Positions 47,648 through 55,708 of a stretch of DNA of 64,000 nucleotides are shown in pieces. The stretch is from an uncultured Selenomonadaceae bacterium (GTDB taxonomy: Bacteria; Bacillota; Negativicutes; Selenomonadales; Selenomonadaceae), in assembly GCA_902778455.1 (NCBI GenBank), contig CACYXR010000007.1, forward strand, positions 17,554-81,553. The letters are read 5' to 3'. A model generated the notes under the pieces. It ran no database searches. It was not told where the DNA came from and saw only the letters and a list, made by a program, of their open reading frames with translations. Every line of letters starts with the position of its first letter. The first letter of the stretch is position 1. A program made the position numbers and the translations under genes.

Positions 47648-50152
47648 TTACAATACACCGCGGAAATAATGGCCGCGCGTGACGTCCCCGCCTTCTATGC
47701 GGCGCGCCCGCTCTTTCTGCGCTTCCGAAAGCTCCCGGTCATAATACAGGAATTCCCGATACCCGCGTACAATCTCGCCGATTTCCCGCGCCTTCATATA
47801 CCGCCCGTCGATGCGGATACGTTCTGCGCCCAGCCGCGCAAACCTTCCCGCCTGCGGGAGCATGCTCAGCACCTTCGCATTCAATATGTGCATCTGGCAG
47901 CCCGCGTCGGTCACGACAGGGAAAAGCGCGCCGGTGCGGTCCTTCAGGAAATATTTTCCCTTCACGCAAGGCGCGGAGCACGCGCCGCTCCCGACGTCGC
48001 CAAGGAAGCTGCCGAGCGCACAGTATGCCGACACCATCAGTTCCAGCCGCCCGTGAACGATACATTCCACAGGCAGCACGCTCTTTTGCGTCAATGCCTC
48101 GATCTGCGGGAAGTTCAGTTCCGGCGAAAGCGTCGCCCTCGAAAAGCCGAGGCCGGCAAGCTCCCGAATCGCCAACGCGTTATAGGCGAGCAAAGAAAAA
48201 TCGCTGACGACGGGAAGCTCGGTGTATTCGCGCACAATGCGAAGCGCGCCGAGGTGATGGACATAGACGTCGTCGGCAGGCGCGTCCGAAAGCGTCCGCA
48301 GAAGCGGCACCAGCAACGACAGAAAACGCTCCCGCAGAATGCGCGGCGTCGCAAGAGAAAGGCTCTTCCCCGTCGCCCGCGAAAATTCCAAAACTTCTTT
48401 GTATTCCTCCGGCGTCACCAAATGATGATCGTAAGCGTCGCCGCCGTAAAGCACACCGTCCGCCCCGGCCTCGACCGCCGCCCATGCCTTTTCCGGCGTG
48501 TCGGCATGAACGATCAGCTTCGGCAGGGAATCCTTTTTCTTTCGATAGACGTCTTTCTTCGCCTTTCCCTCCGACGCGGAAAATCTTGCCGCAATCTCCG
48601 CCCTGCGCGCGGCAATTTGGGAAAGCCTCGCCTCGTCGAGCCTTGAAAGCGCCTCGCGGCGCGTCTCGTTCATCACGCTCATCGGAACCATTACGCCGTC
48701 CCCGATATCCGCTTCGAGTACTTCCAGCGCATAGGCCGTCGTCCCCATGCGCTCCATCTGCTTTTCGAGCGTTTCCTTCGTCAGCGGCCTTTTCTCCGCC
48801 TGCGGGCAAATATACTCGGACTTCGCCTCCGCCCGCAAGCCGTCCGCCGACGCCGTCACGGAAAAAGGCTCGCCCACCTTCGCCGTCACCGTCAACCGCA
48901 CGGGAATCCTGCGCTTTCCCGCGCCCGTATAGGACGCCCGCGCCTCCTCGGTCAGCGCGGAATCATAGACGCAAAAAATCCGGTCATGCGGGTGCGCCGC
49001 CCGCGAAAGCGGAAACGTCACCTCGTCCCCCGCAAAGCCCCGCTCGATTTCCCTTCCTTTTGCGTCGCGCAATTCGCAAACCGTCTCGGTCACGCGCCCG
49101 CCGGTCTTGACCCAGACGTCCGCCTGATCGCCGACGGCCAGCGATTCCGTCAGCTTCACGCGCACGCGCTTTTCCTCCGCGTCGTAAGAAACGACGCGCC
49201 CGACGAGCAAGCCGCGATTGTTCGGCCTGCGGTCGCTCATCATTTCCTTGCCGGGATTTTTCAAAAGATACGCCGTCGTGAAATCGCGGTTGAAAATCTG
49301 CGCAAGCCGGCGATTTTCTTCCCGCGCCGCCGCCTCGTCCGTTTTGTCCGAAAGCGCGCGGTCGATCGCGCCCCGATAGGCCGCCGTCGCCACAGCCACA
49401 TACTCAGGGCGCTTCATACGCCCTTCCAGCTTCAGCGACGCGACGCCCGCCCCGATCAGCTCCGGCAGCAGATCGATCGTTTTCAGATCGCGCGGCGACA
49501 GCAGATATTTTCCCGCCGCGCCGTTCGTGACTTCCTGTCCGTTCTCGTCCACCAATTCGTAAGTCAGGCGGCAGGGCTGCGCGCACCGTCCCCGGTTGCC
49601 CGAGCGTCCGCCGATCATACTGCTCATTAGGCATTGGCCCGAATAGCAGACGCAAAGCGCGCCGTGGGCGAAAACCTCGATTTCGACATTACTTTCCGCG
49701 CAGATTTCACGAATCTCCGCCAGCGACATTTCCCGCGACAACACCACGCGGGAAAAACCCAAGTCCTCCAACGCCTGAACGCCCGCCAGATTATGCACGG
49801 TCATCTGCGTGCTCGCATGAAGCGGAAGCCCCGGCGCGACCTCCCGCGCCAGCCGCGCTACGCCGAGGTCCTGCACCAAGACAGCGTCCGCCCCCGCGTC
49901 CTCCAAGAAGCGCAGATAATCGGCAAGACCGGAAAGCTCCGTATCGTCCACAGCGGTATTCACCGTGACATGCACAGCGACGCCGCGAAGATGCGCGTAC
50001 CGGATCGCCTCACGAAGAGCCGCCTCGTCAAAATTCTCCGCGTAGGCCCGCGCGCCGAACCGATTCCCCGCCAGATATACAGCGTCCGCCCCGTTCTCCA
50101 CGGCAGCCGTCAAAGCCTCCCGGCTCCCCGCCGGCGCCAAAAGCTCAACCAT
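47648..50152 (-). CDS. U32-family peptidase-like protein with tandem U32 halves
   Basis: 834 residues. The first half starts MVELLAPAGSREALTAAVENGADAVYLA and carries the cysteine cluster CVCYSGQCLMSSMIGGRSGN...GRCAQPC. The middle resembles DUF3656. The C-terminal part (about 600-834) is a second U32-like unit with YCALGSFLGD and CSAPC. Relatives such as RlhA, TrhP and UbiUV carry iron-sulfur clusters and hydroxylate RNA or ubiquinone, so an RNA-modifying role is more likely than proteolysis. The frame extends 47 codons upstream; the ATG at 50152 has GGGAGAAG. It precedes mutS2 in a likely operon. Confidence 0.85.
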   Translation of the reverse strand: MVELLAPAGSREALTAAVENGADAVYLAGNRFGARAYAENFDEAALREAIRYAHLRGVAVHVTVNTAVDDTELSGLADYLRFLEDAGADAVLVQDLGVARLAREVAPGLPLHASTQMTVHNLAGVQALEDLGFSRVVLSREMSLAEIREICAESNVEIEVFAHGALCVCYSGQCLMSSMIGGRSGNRGRCAQPCRLTYELVDENGQEVTNGAAGKYLLSPRDLKTIDLLPELIGAGVASLKLEGRMKRPEYVAVATAAYRGAIDRALSDKTDEAAAREENRRLAQIFNRDFTTAYLLKNPGKEMMSDRRPNNRGLLVGRVVSYDAEEKRVRVKLTESLAVGDQADVWVKTGGRVTETVCELRDAKGREIERGFAGDEVTFPLSRAAHPHDRIFCVYDSALTEEARASYTGAGKRRIPVRLTVTAKVGEPFSVTASADGLRAEAKSEYICPQAEKRPLTKETLEKQMERMGTTAYALEVLEADIGDGVMVPMSVMNETRREALSRLDEARLSQIAARRAEIAARFSASEGKAKKDVYRKKKDSLPKLIVHADTPEKAWAAVEAGADGVLYGGDAYDHHLVTPEEYKEVLEFSRATGKSLSLATPRILRERFLSLLVPLLRTLSDAPADDVYVHHLGALRIVREYTELPVVSDFSLLAYNALAIRELAGLGFSRATLSPELNFPQIEALTQKSVLPVECIVHGRLELMVSAYCALGSFLGDVGSGACSAPCVKGKYFLKDRTGALFPVVTDAGCQMHILNAKVLSMLPQAGRFARLGAERIRIDGRYMKAREIGEIVRGYREFLYYDRELSEAQKERARRIEGGDVTRGHYFRGVL

Positions 50153-50301
50153 GATTCTTCTCCCTATCACGAGAATATTGCAAACATAATACTCCGAAAC
50201 TGCATTTCCGCACATTATACCATGTTTCGCGTTTTTCCGCATGGAAAAGGCGAAAGAAGAGCGTTGATGCGAACACATGGAATTATTCGGCACAGATTCT
50301 A

Positions 50302-50460
50302 TTACGAAAAACCGGTTACAGTGACACGTTTTTCGGAAAATAATTTCTCACAGCGAATAGAATAAAAAGCCCCCGCCTTCCAGTTGTTTGAAAAGCAGGA
50401 GCTTTCTGTATCAAACGAGACGTCCTTGGGCAGCTCCACCCCGCAGTTCATACAATACAT
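50302..50460 (-). pseudogene. remnant of a small zinc-ribbon protein gene
   Basis: A 52-codon frame with GGAGG seven bases before its ATG. It starts MYCMNCGVELPKD, the typical start of zinc-ribbon proteins, but then loses similarity; the second CxxC does not appear. A terminator hairpin lies inside the frame, which supports the idea that only the 5' end of a former gene remains, fused to unrelated sequence. It lies just downstream of hsdR. Confidence 0.45.
50366..50407 (-). terminator. probable terminator of the restriction operon
   Basis: AAAGCCCCCGC / GCAGGAGCTTT pairs at 9 of 11 positions and is followed on the minus strand by a T-rich stretch (TTTTTATT). Confidence 0.55.
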
Positions 50461-50483
50461 GTGGGCGCCTCCGATAAATATCC

Positions 50484-53400
50484 CTATGCCGCCTCAATCG
50501 CATTGGCGTTGATTTTCGCGATTGCCTTTCGGATTCCCGCCCAAACGGTAACATCCGTAAAGATTTCCCCGACGCTGCCCTGATCGGTAAACGGCGGGCC
50601 TTGAAGCACTGACAAATCCTTCATCATGCCGTTGCGGACGATATACTCCACAATCTGATTGACGAAATAAATCTGTCGGCTGTCGAGCTGCGTTTCATCC
50701 AGATATTCTGCGAAAGCGGCTTTGGCGGCGTTCATGTCGAGGCCGACAACCTCCCGTACAAATTCTCCTAAAGGCTTTTGCCCGTACTCGTTTTCGTAAT
50801 CCTGCCGCGTGCCTACTTCGCTCCAAAGGATTTTCTCCAGCGCCTTCACGTCTGCGTTTGTCAGCGGCACGTTGCCTTTCAGCTTGGCGATGACCGCGTT
50901 GTCCTGATGCTGTCGGACATAATACTCCGCTTTGGCCTTGTAGTTTTTGAGGTCGTCGTTTTCCAGCTCCGACTCGTGCCAATCTATCGAAAGCACCTGA
51001 TCGTCGAAATCCGTCTCATAAATCATTTGATTGTTCGGGATATACTTCATCAAATCCCGCAGCTTGTCGCGGATATGCTCGAATTCGTTGATTCCGGCAT
51101 TGTCCAGATAATCGGTGTGCAGGATTTTGTCGATCAGCTCCGCCTGCGCTTTGATTTCCGGGATATTCGCCACCGACGCCACGGCGGAAACCTTCTTCCA
51201 AAGGTCGCTTCTGCCCTTCTTGTAAGTCTTGCCGACGAGATACGCCAGCTCGATGCCGTACATCAGCGCGTCAAAGCGCAGCGCCGACGCTTCGTCGTTT
51301 TCCGGCTCGATCAGCGGCGCCAGTTCCTCCCGCACGTTCAGCGTGTCCTCGTAGGTCAGCGACAAATAATTCTCCGCCGCCGCGTATGTGTCCACATATT
51401 TCAAATGCTGGCGCACCGCGAAATTCTCGCGGTTCAGCGCCTTGACCTTCCCGGTCATTTCCTCCACCAGCGACTTGCGGAACGCAATCAACTCCTCCGT
51501 CTGGTACGCCAAATCCTGCAATTTGAAAGCAATCTCGAATTGCAGGCTGAAAATCGCACCCTGAATCGGAAGCATACTCGTGGCGGGGCGGCCCTTGTTC
51601 ATGCGGAAGAACTCGAAATTCCCGCAGAAGTCGAAGATGATGAACTTCTCCTTGTCTTTTCCGTCCATCAGCCCCGGACAGAGGCGCGTGCCGCGCCCGA
51701 TCATCTGCCAGAACTTCGCCTTGCTCATGACCTTCTTGAAGAAGACGAGATTCAGCACTTCCGGCACGTCGATACCCGTATCCAGCATATCCACGGAAAT
51801 CGCGATCTGCGGCAGCTTCTTCGGATCGGAGAATTCGTCGATGGCGCTTTGGGCGTAATTCGTATAATTGTCGATGACCTTTGCCCAGCCGACGAGATGC
51901 GGATATTCCGTTCCGAAAGCCTTCAGGATTTCCTCCGCGTGGCGGTGGTTCTTCGCGAAGATGATCGTCTTGCCAAGCTTGTTGCCGTAGTCGATTTTCA
52001 GCCCATGCTCCATCAGGACGTGCAGGACTTCCCGAATGGTGTCTTTGTTGAACAGCCATTGGTTCAGCGCGGAGGAAGCGATCCGCTCCGGCAGCTCCCC
52101 GTGCTCGTCCGCGAAAGTGTCCTCGTAGATTCGCTTCTCCTCGTCGGAAAGCTCGTCGTAGGCGATGCCCTGCTGGATGAATTTCAGCGTCGTTTCCACA
52201 GACAAAAAATCGACAAGAAAACCATCTTTCACTGCCTGCGCCAGCTCGTAGCCGTAGGTCGGCACGCCGTTCTCCAGTTCGAACAGGGCGTAGGTATTCT
52301 TGTCGATATCGTCCTTCGGCGTCGCGGTCAGCCCCACCAGCGGCGCGTCGAAATAATTGAAGATGTCCTTGTACTTGTTGTAGATGGATCTGTGGGCCTC
52401 GTCGCAAATCACGAGATCGAAATGGCCGCAGGAAAACAGCTTTCCCTCTTCGTCGCGCACCGCGTCGATGCAGTTCATCATCGTCTGATAGGTGGAAAAA
52501 ACGCCGTGGGCCGTGTAGTTGTCCTTCTCCTCGCAAAGATTCGTCACGGAAAACTCCGGCAGCAGATTGACGAAGCTCCGCTTCGCCTGCGTCACCAAAG
52601 AATTGCGGTCGGCCAGGAACAGGATATCCTTCGCCCAGCCCTGCTCCAAAAGCGCCTTGCAGAGAGCGATGACCGTCCGCGTCTTGCCGCTGCCCGTCGC
52701 CATGACCAGCAGGGCTTTTCTGCGGTTCTTTTGCCCGAAGCTCTCGCAGACGGCTTTCACGGCAGCCGTCTGATAATATCTGCCCGCAATCTTCTGATCG
52801 ACGACGATGTTCTTCAAGTCGGAGCGCATGACCGAAAGATTCATCAGCTTTTCGAGGTCGCGCTTGGAGTAAATGGCGGCGACTTTCCGCTCCGGGTATT
52901 GATTGTCCACGATGCGGGTATCGAATCCGTTAGTCAGGAACACCACCGGACGGCGGCCCTGTTTCTGCTCGATGATATCCGCGTACAGCTTCGCCTGCTG
53001 CCGCCCTTTGGAAACGTCCACGCAGGTCTTTTTCGCCTCGATCACCGCAAGGATGCGTCCGTCGTCGCCCAGCAGCACATAATCGGCATACCCGACTTCG
53101 GACTTGTTCGGCATACCGGGCAGCTCGTATTCGTTGATCCAGTTCCTGCCCTCGATCCATCCGGCGTCTTCCAGCATCGCGTCGATATAGAGCTTGCGCG
53201 TCTTGTATTCGGAGATTTCCAGCGGCTTTGTCACGTACGTCTGCCGCTGCTCCTCGCGCCGCGCGGTCAGCTCTTCCCGAAGCGCCGCGTTCTCCCGAAT
53301 CAGTTCTTCGAGTTTCAGTTCCGCTTCGGATTTGACTGCCGGCGGTTCGTCAGACGGTTCCTGCTCCAGCAAGGAGGAATCAAAGGGCCGTTCCTGATAG

Positions 53401-53783
53401 TCGCTGCCGTAGCAATAGGCGACGAAATCGAGGAAGATATAGAGATTTTCGAGACAAAGCGCGGCCTGTTCCTTCGTAATCTTCCTGCCGGCATGGGCGG
53501 CGACGTTGCCCGTCAGACGGATAAAATCCAACCGCCGCAGCAGATTGTCGTCCACGATATTTCGGAAATCCTCGGTATTCATCAGGCTGACCAACTTATC
53601 CTGATAAGGCGGATTCAGCGCGTCGTCCACGGAATACATCCATTTCACGGCGCACTCCATCGCCCGGCGGCAGTTCAGCACACAGGCCGCAGGGTCGATC
53701 TGATAGATGCGCTCCGCCGCCACAGCAGCCTCCGCAAAGGCGGCGAAGTCCTGTTCTTTTGTGAAGAGGTCAAAGTTGGTCAT
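50484..53783 (-). CDS. hsdR: type I restriction enzyme subunit R
   Basis: 1099 residues; the translocase and nuclease that cuts unmodified DNA when bound to HsdM/HsdS. N-terminal DUF4145-like region (about 1-130), then the PD-(D/E)XK nuclease (ADYVLLGDDGRILAVIEAKK). The SF2 translocase follows with Walker A MATGSGKTRT, CDEAHRS, TATPKDD and motif VI IGRGTRLCPG, then a C-terminal helical domain. It looks intact. AGGAGG precedes the ATG. A palindromic repeat separates it from the upstream genes of the operon, so its expression may be altered. Confidence 0.95.
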   Translation of the reverse strand: MTNFDLFTKEQDFAAFAEAAVAAERIYQIDPAACVLNCRRAMECAVKWMYSVDDALNPPYQDKLVSLMNTEDFRNIVDDNLLRRLDFIRLTGNVAAHAGRKITKEQAALCLENLYIFLDFVAYCYGSDYQERPFDSSLLEQEPSDEPPAVKSEAELKLEELIRENAALREELTARREEQRQTYVTKPLEISEYKTRKLYIDAMLEDAGWIEGRNWINEYELPGMPNKSEVGYADYVLLGDDGRILAVIEAKKTCVDVSKGRQQAKLYADIIEQKQGRRPVVFLTNGFDTRIVDNQYPERKVAAIYSKRDLEKLMNLSVMRSDLKNIVVDQKIAGRYYQTAAVKAVCESFGQKNRRKALLVMATGSGKTRTVIALCKALLEQGWAKDILFLADRNSLVTQAKRSFVNLLPEFSVTNLCEEKDNYTAHGVFSTYQTMMNCIDAVRDEEGKLFSCGHFDLVICDEAHRSIYNKYKDIFNYFDAPLVGLTATPKDDIDKNTYALFELENGVPTYGYELAQAVKDGFLVDFLSVETTLKFIQQGIAYDELSDEEKRIYEDTFADEHGELPERIASSALNQWLFNKDTIREVLHVLMEHGLKIDYGNKLGKTIIFAKNHRHAEEILKAFGTEYPHLVGWAKVIDNYTNYAQSAIDEFSDPKKLPQIAISVDMLDTGIDVPEVLNLVFFKKVMSKAKFWQMIGRGTRLCPGLMDGKDKEKFIIFDFCGNFEFFRMNKGRPATSMLPIQGAIFSLQFEIAFKLQDLAYQTEELIAFRKSLVEEMTGKVKALNRENFAVRQHLKYVDTYAAAENYLSLTYEDTLNVREELAPLIEPENDEASALRFDALMYGIELAYLVGKTYKKGRSDLWKKVSAVASVANIPEIKAQAELIDKILHTDYLDNAGINEFEHIRDKLRDLMKYIPNNQMIYETDFDDQVLSIDWHESELENDDLKNYKAKAEYYVRQHQDNAVIAKLKGNVPLTNADVKALEKILWSEVGTRQDYENEYGQKPLGEFVREVVGLDMNAAKAAFAEYLDETQLDSRQIYFVNQIVEYIVRNGMMKDLSVLQGPPFTDQGSVGEIFTDVTVWAGIRKAIAKINANAIEAA

Positions 53784-53797
53784 GACGCGCCTCCTAA

Positions 53798-53931
53798 GCC
53801 CTCCCCTTTGGGGAGGGGGGACCGCGATAGCGGTGGGTGAGGTTTCGAAGCCGTTTCGCTAACATTATTTGTTACATTTACAAAACCTCATCCGTCGCGC
53901 TTCGCGCGCCACCTTCCCCAGAGGGGAAGGC
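53798..53931. repeat. palindromic intergenic repeat, copy 2 (MITE/REP-like)
   Basis: 134 bases, almost the same length as copy 1. Left arm: CCCTCCCC-TTT-GGGGAGGG, ACCGC-GATA-GCGGT, GGGTGAGGTTT. A spacer of about 35 bases follows. The right arm AAACCTCATCCG...CCTTCCCC-AGA-GGGGAAGGC is the imperfect reverse complement. It lies about 15 bases upstream of the hsdR start and 9 bases below a duplicated hsdS 3' end. Confidence 0.85.
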
Positions 53932-53940
53932 TATGTGCTC

Positions 53941-54018
53941 TTATCCGAAATACTCCTGCATCAGCGCCGCACGTAAAAGCTCCTGCTTTTCTGTCAGCCG
54001 TCGAAGCGTTGATTTTTG
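53941..54018 (-). pseudogene. duplicated 3' end of an hsdS gene
   Basis: The minus strand encodes QKSTLRRLTEKQELLRAALM-QEYFG-stop. This matches the end of the intact hsdS (LRKLLEKQELLRAALM-QEYFG-stop) almost exactly, but differs in several codons and in the stop (TAA against TAG). Nothing HsdS-like lies upstream of it. It is therefore the tail of a second hsdS allele or of a duplication, left 560 bases downstream of the intact copy. Confidence 0.85.
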
Positions 54019-54083
54019 TACGCCCCTTGGGGAATATAGCACTCGCTGTCTGCCTGTCGGCATCCATCGAAGCACCAATCTTT

Positions 54084-54542
54084 GTCCGCCCCCTTAGGGG
54101 GCGGGGGACCGCGAAGCGGTGGTGGGGGGATGCCACCGTTTCTTTACTTCCTCGTCAATTTGCATCTTTATCCCTTCAAATCTCTCCCAGATATCACGAT
54201 TGGAAAATCTGAGAACCATGATGCCCTGATTCAGCAGATACAAATCACGTTCTGCATCATACAGCATTCCCTCTTCTTCATAGTGTTGGCTGCCGTCAGC
54301 TTCGACAGCCAGCTTGGCTTGCTCGCAATAAAAATCCAAAATATAATTGCCTACGATTCGTTGACGCTTGAAGCGCGGTTTGTAGCCTCGCAAATAATCA
54401 AACCATAAATGACATTCTTCTTTTGTCATATTCCGACGCATGGTTTTTGCTCTCGGCAGGAGTTTTGGATTTTCTGGTATGGACAGTGTTATGCGCCCCC
54501 CACCACCGCCTGCGGCGGTCCCCCGCCCCCAAGGGGGCGGAC
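54084..54542. mobile_element. DUF559 gene enclosed by inverted hairpin arms
   Basis: The left arm (54084-54129: GTCCGCCCCC-TTA-GGGGGCGG, GGGACCGC-GAA-GCGGT, GGTGGGG) and the right arm (54495-54542) are inverted copies of each other, differing by a few bases. Both share the layout of repeat copies 1 and 2 (GC stem, then a GGGGACCGC..GCGGT stem, then a G-rich tail). The only content between them is the DUF559 frame on the minus strand. The unit ends 10 bases from the hsdS stop. Confidence 0.65.
54094..54441 (-). CDS. DUF559-domain endonuclease-like protein
   Basis: 115 residues from the first ATG. The fold is that of very-short-patch-repair-type/PD-(D/E)XK proteins: RFKRQRIVGNYILDFYCEQAKLAVEADGSQHY, with D, E and D/Q positions expected of the nuclease core, and VLRFSNRDIWERFEGI. 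Similarity extends upstream in frame through PENPKLLPRAKT to the right arm. No ATG, GTG or TTG lies there, so the native start is lost or non-standard. The last 12 residues (HPPTTASRSPAP) and the stop codon are supplied by the left arm. Confidence 0.75.
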   Translation of the reverse strand: MRRNMTKEECHLWFDYLRGYKPRFKRQRIVGNYILDFYCEQAKLAVEADGSQHYEEEGMLYDAERDLYLLNQGIMVLRFSNRDIWERFEGIKMQIDEEVKKRWHPPTTASRSPAP

Positions 54543-54552
54543 ATTTTTATTT

Positions 54553-55686
54553 CTACCCGAAATACTCCTGCATCAGCGCCGCTCGCAAAAGCTCCTGCTT
54601 TTCAAGGAGCTTTCGGAGTACCGATTTCGATTTGTCGACTTGGGCTACGAAAGCGGCAAATTGGTTTTGAAGGGCGATAGGAGGAACTAATACCTGAAGT
54701 TTTCGTATATCTCCTAATGATATAAACTTCTGCGTTCCTCCCCGCACTTTCCTCATGATTGCGTTGTCAAAGTAGTTCGACTCTAATAACACCTTAATAT
54801 AAACATTATTCACAGCAGAGCTGCTGTTGAATTTAATAAGTGCAACATTTTTAATTGCAAAATTCGGCTCAAAGTTCACGATAACTGGAATTCCGACTGT
54901 TCCAATCATAGGCATAATAATATCGCCTTTGTCAACCTTTGACCGTTGATTGATTTTTTCATAGTCATCTTTTGCTATGTAACTACAATCAGATAAATCA
55001 ATTTTTCCAGAAGAAACATTTTTTGATGTAACTAACGGAAAACCTTCGCTGCAATAAGCGGGAGAATCATGTGTTCCGTCACGAACGTCACAAACCTTTC
55101 CCAATCCTTCAACTTCCCACCCCATCGGGTTCATCACCGGGTCGCCAAACATCTCGATAAACCGTGATTTGACGAGCGTGTCAAGTTTTTCAATTTCCTT
55201 CTTTGAAATATTTACGCTTCGTTGCATAGCTTCTAATCTCTGCACAATTTTTAGCTGTTCATCCACAGAATATAATGGAACCTGAATCGAATCAAAAGCA
55301 CTTTTGGTTAAATGTTTCATTGTAGAACCATGAATCAGCCCGCTAACTTTTTTTAATGCGTTTCCAACTGCAAATTGAAAATACTTCTTTTCAATATCTA
55401 CGCCCTTATCGAATACAACCTTAAAGATATGTTGATTCAGCCATGCATCTTCTTTATCCCATTCATAGATGCCAATACTGGCAGACCATGAAATCAACAA
55501 GTCCCCCTTTTTTATCTTGTACTTCTCGTCAAGGGTGCTTTCATAGTAATTCGTTTGGTAATCATTTCCCGTTAAATCTTGTATCCGAATGATAGGCCGC
55601 CCTTTTAGAGACCAGTCGGAAGGCTTGAACGCGTAACCGTTCACATAAGTTGCCAATTCCCCGATTTTCGATAGTTCTCGCTTCAT
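54553..55686 (-). CDS. hsdS: type I restriction enzyme specificity subunit S
   Basis: 377 residues with two target-recognition domains and two conserved helical spacers. TRD1 is about 1-140, the first helix includes VDEQLKIVQRLEAMQRSV and KSRFIEMFGDP, TRD2 is about 185-330, and the second helix LQNQFAAFVAQVDKSKSVLRKL ends the protein. The TRDs determine the bipartite DNA target. Base composition is clearly more AT-rich than the core genes, which is common for hsdS and suggests transfer. It follows the MNT-HEPN gene by 22 bases. Confidence 0.93.
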   Translation of the reverse strand: MKRELSKIGELATYVNGYAFKPSDWSLKGRPIIRIQDLTGNDYQTNYYESTLDEKYKIKKGDLLISWSASIGIYEWDKEDAWLNQHIFKVVFDKGVDIEKKYFQFAVGNALKKVSGLIHGSTMKHLTKSAFDSIQVPLYSVDEQLKIVQRLEAMQRSVNISKKEIEKLDTLVKSRFIEMFGDPVMNPMGWEVEGLGKVCDVRDGTHDSPAYCSEGFPLVTSKNVSSGKIDLSDCSYIAKDDYEKINQRSKVDKGDIIMPMIGTVGIPVIVNFEPNFAIKNVALIKFNSSSAVNNVYIKVLLESNYFDNAIMRKVRGGTQKFISLGDIRKLQVLVPPIALQNQFAAFVAQVDKSKSVLRKLLEKQELLRAALMQEYFG

Positions 55687-55708
55687 CCTATCATGTCCCT
55701 TAATTCCC

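Noticed and set aside
50778..53840. A 1020-codon frame antisense to hsdR
   Set aside because: A shadow of hsdR in GC-rich DNA; the sense strand carries every helicase motif.
53888..54136. An 82-codon leftward frame over the repeats at the hsdS-hsdR interval
   Set aside because: It is a translation of repeat arms (proline- and arginine-rich) and is out of frame with the hsdS tail remnant in the same place.
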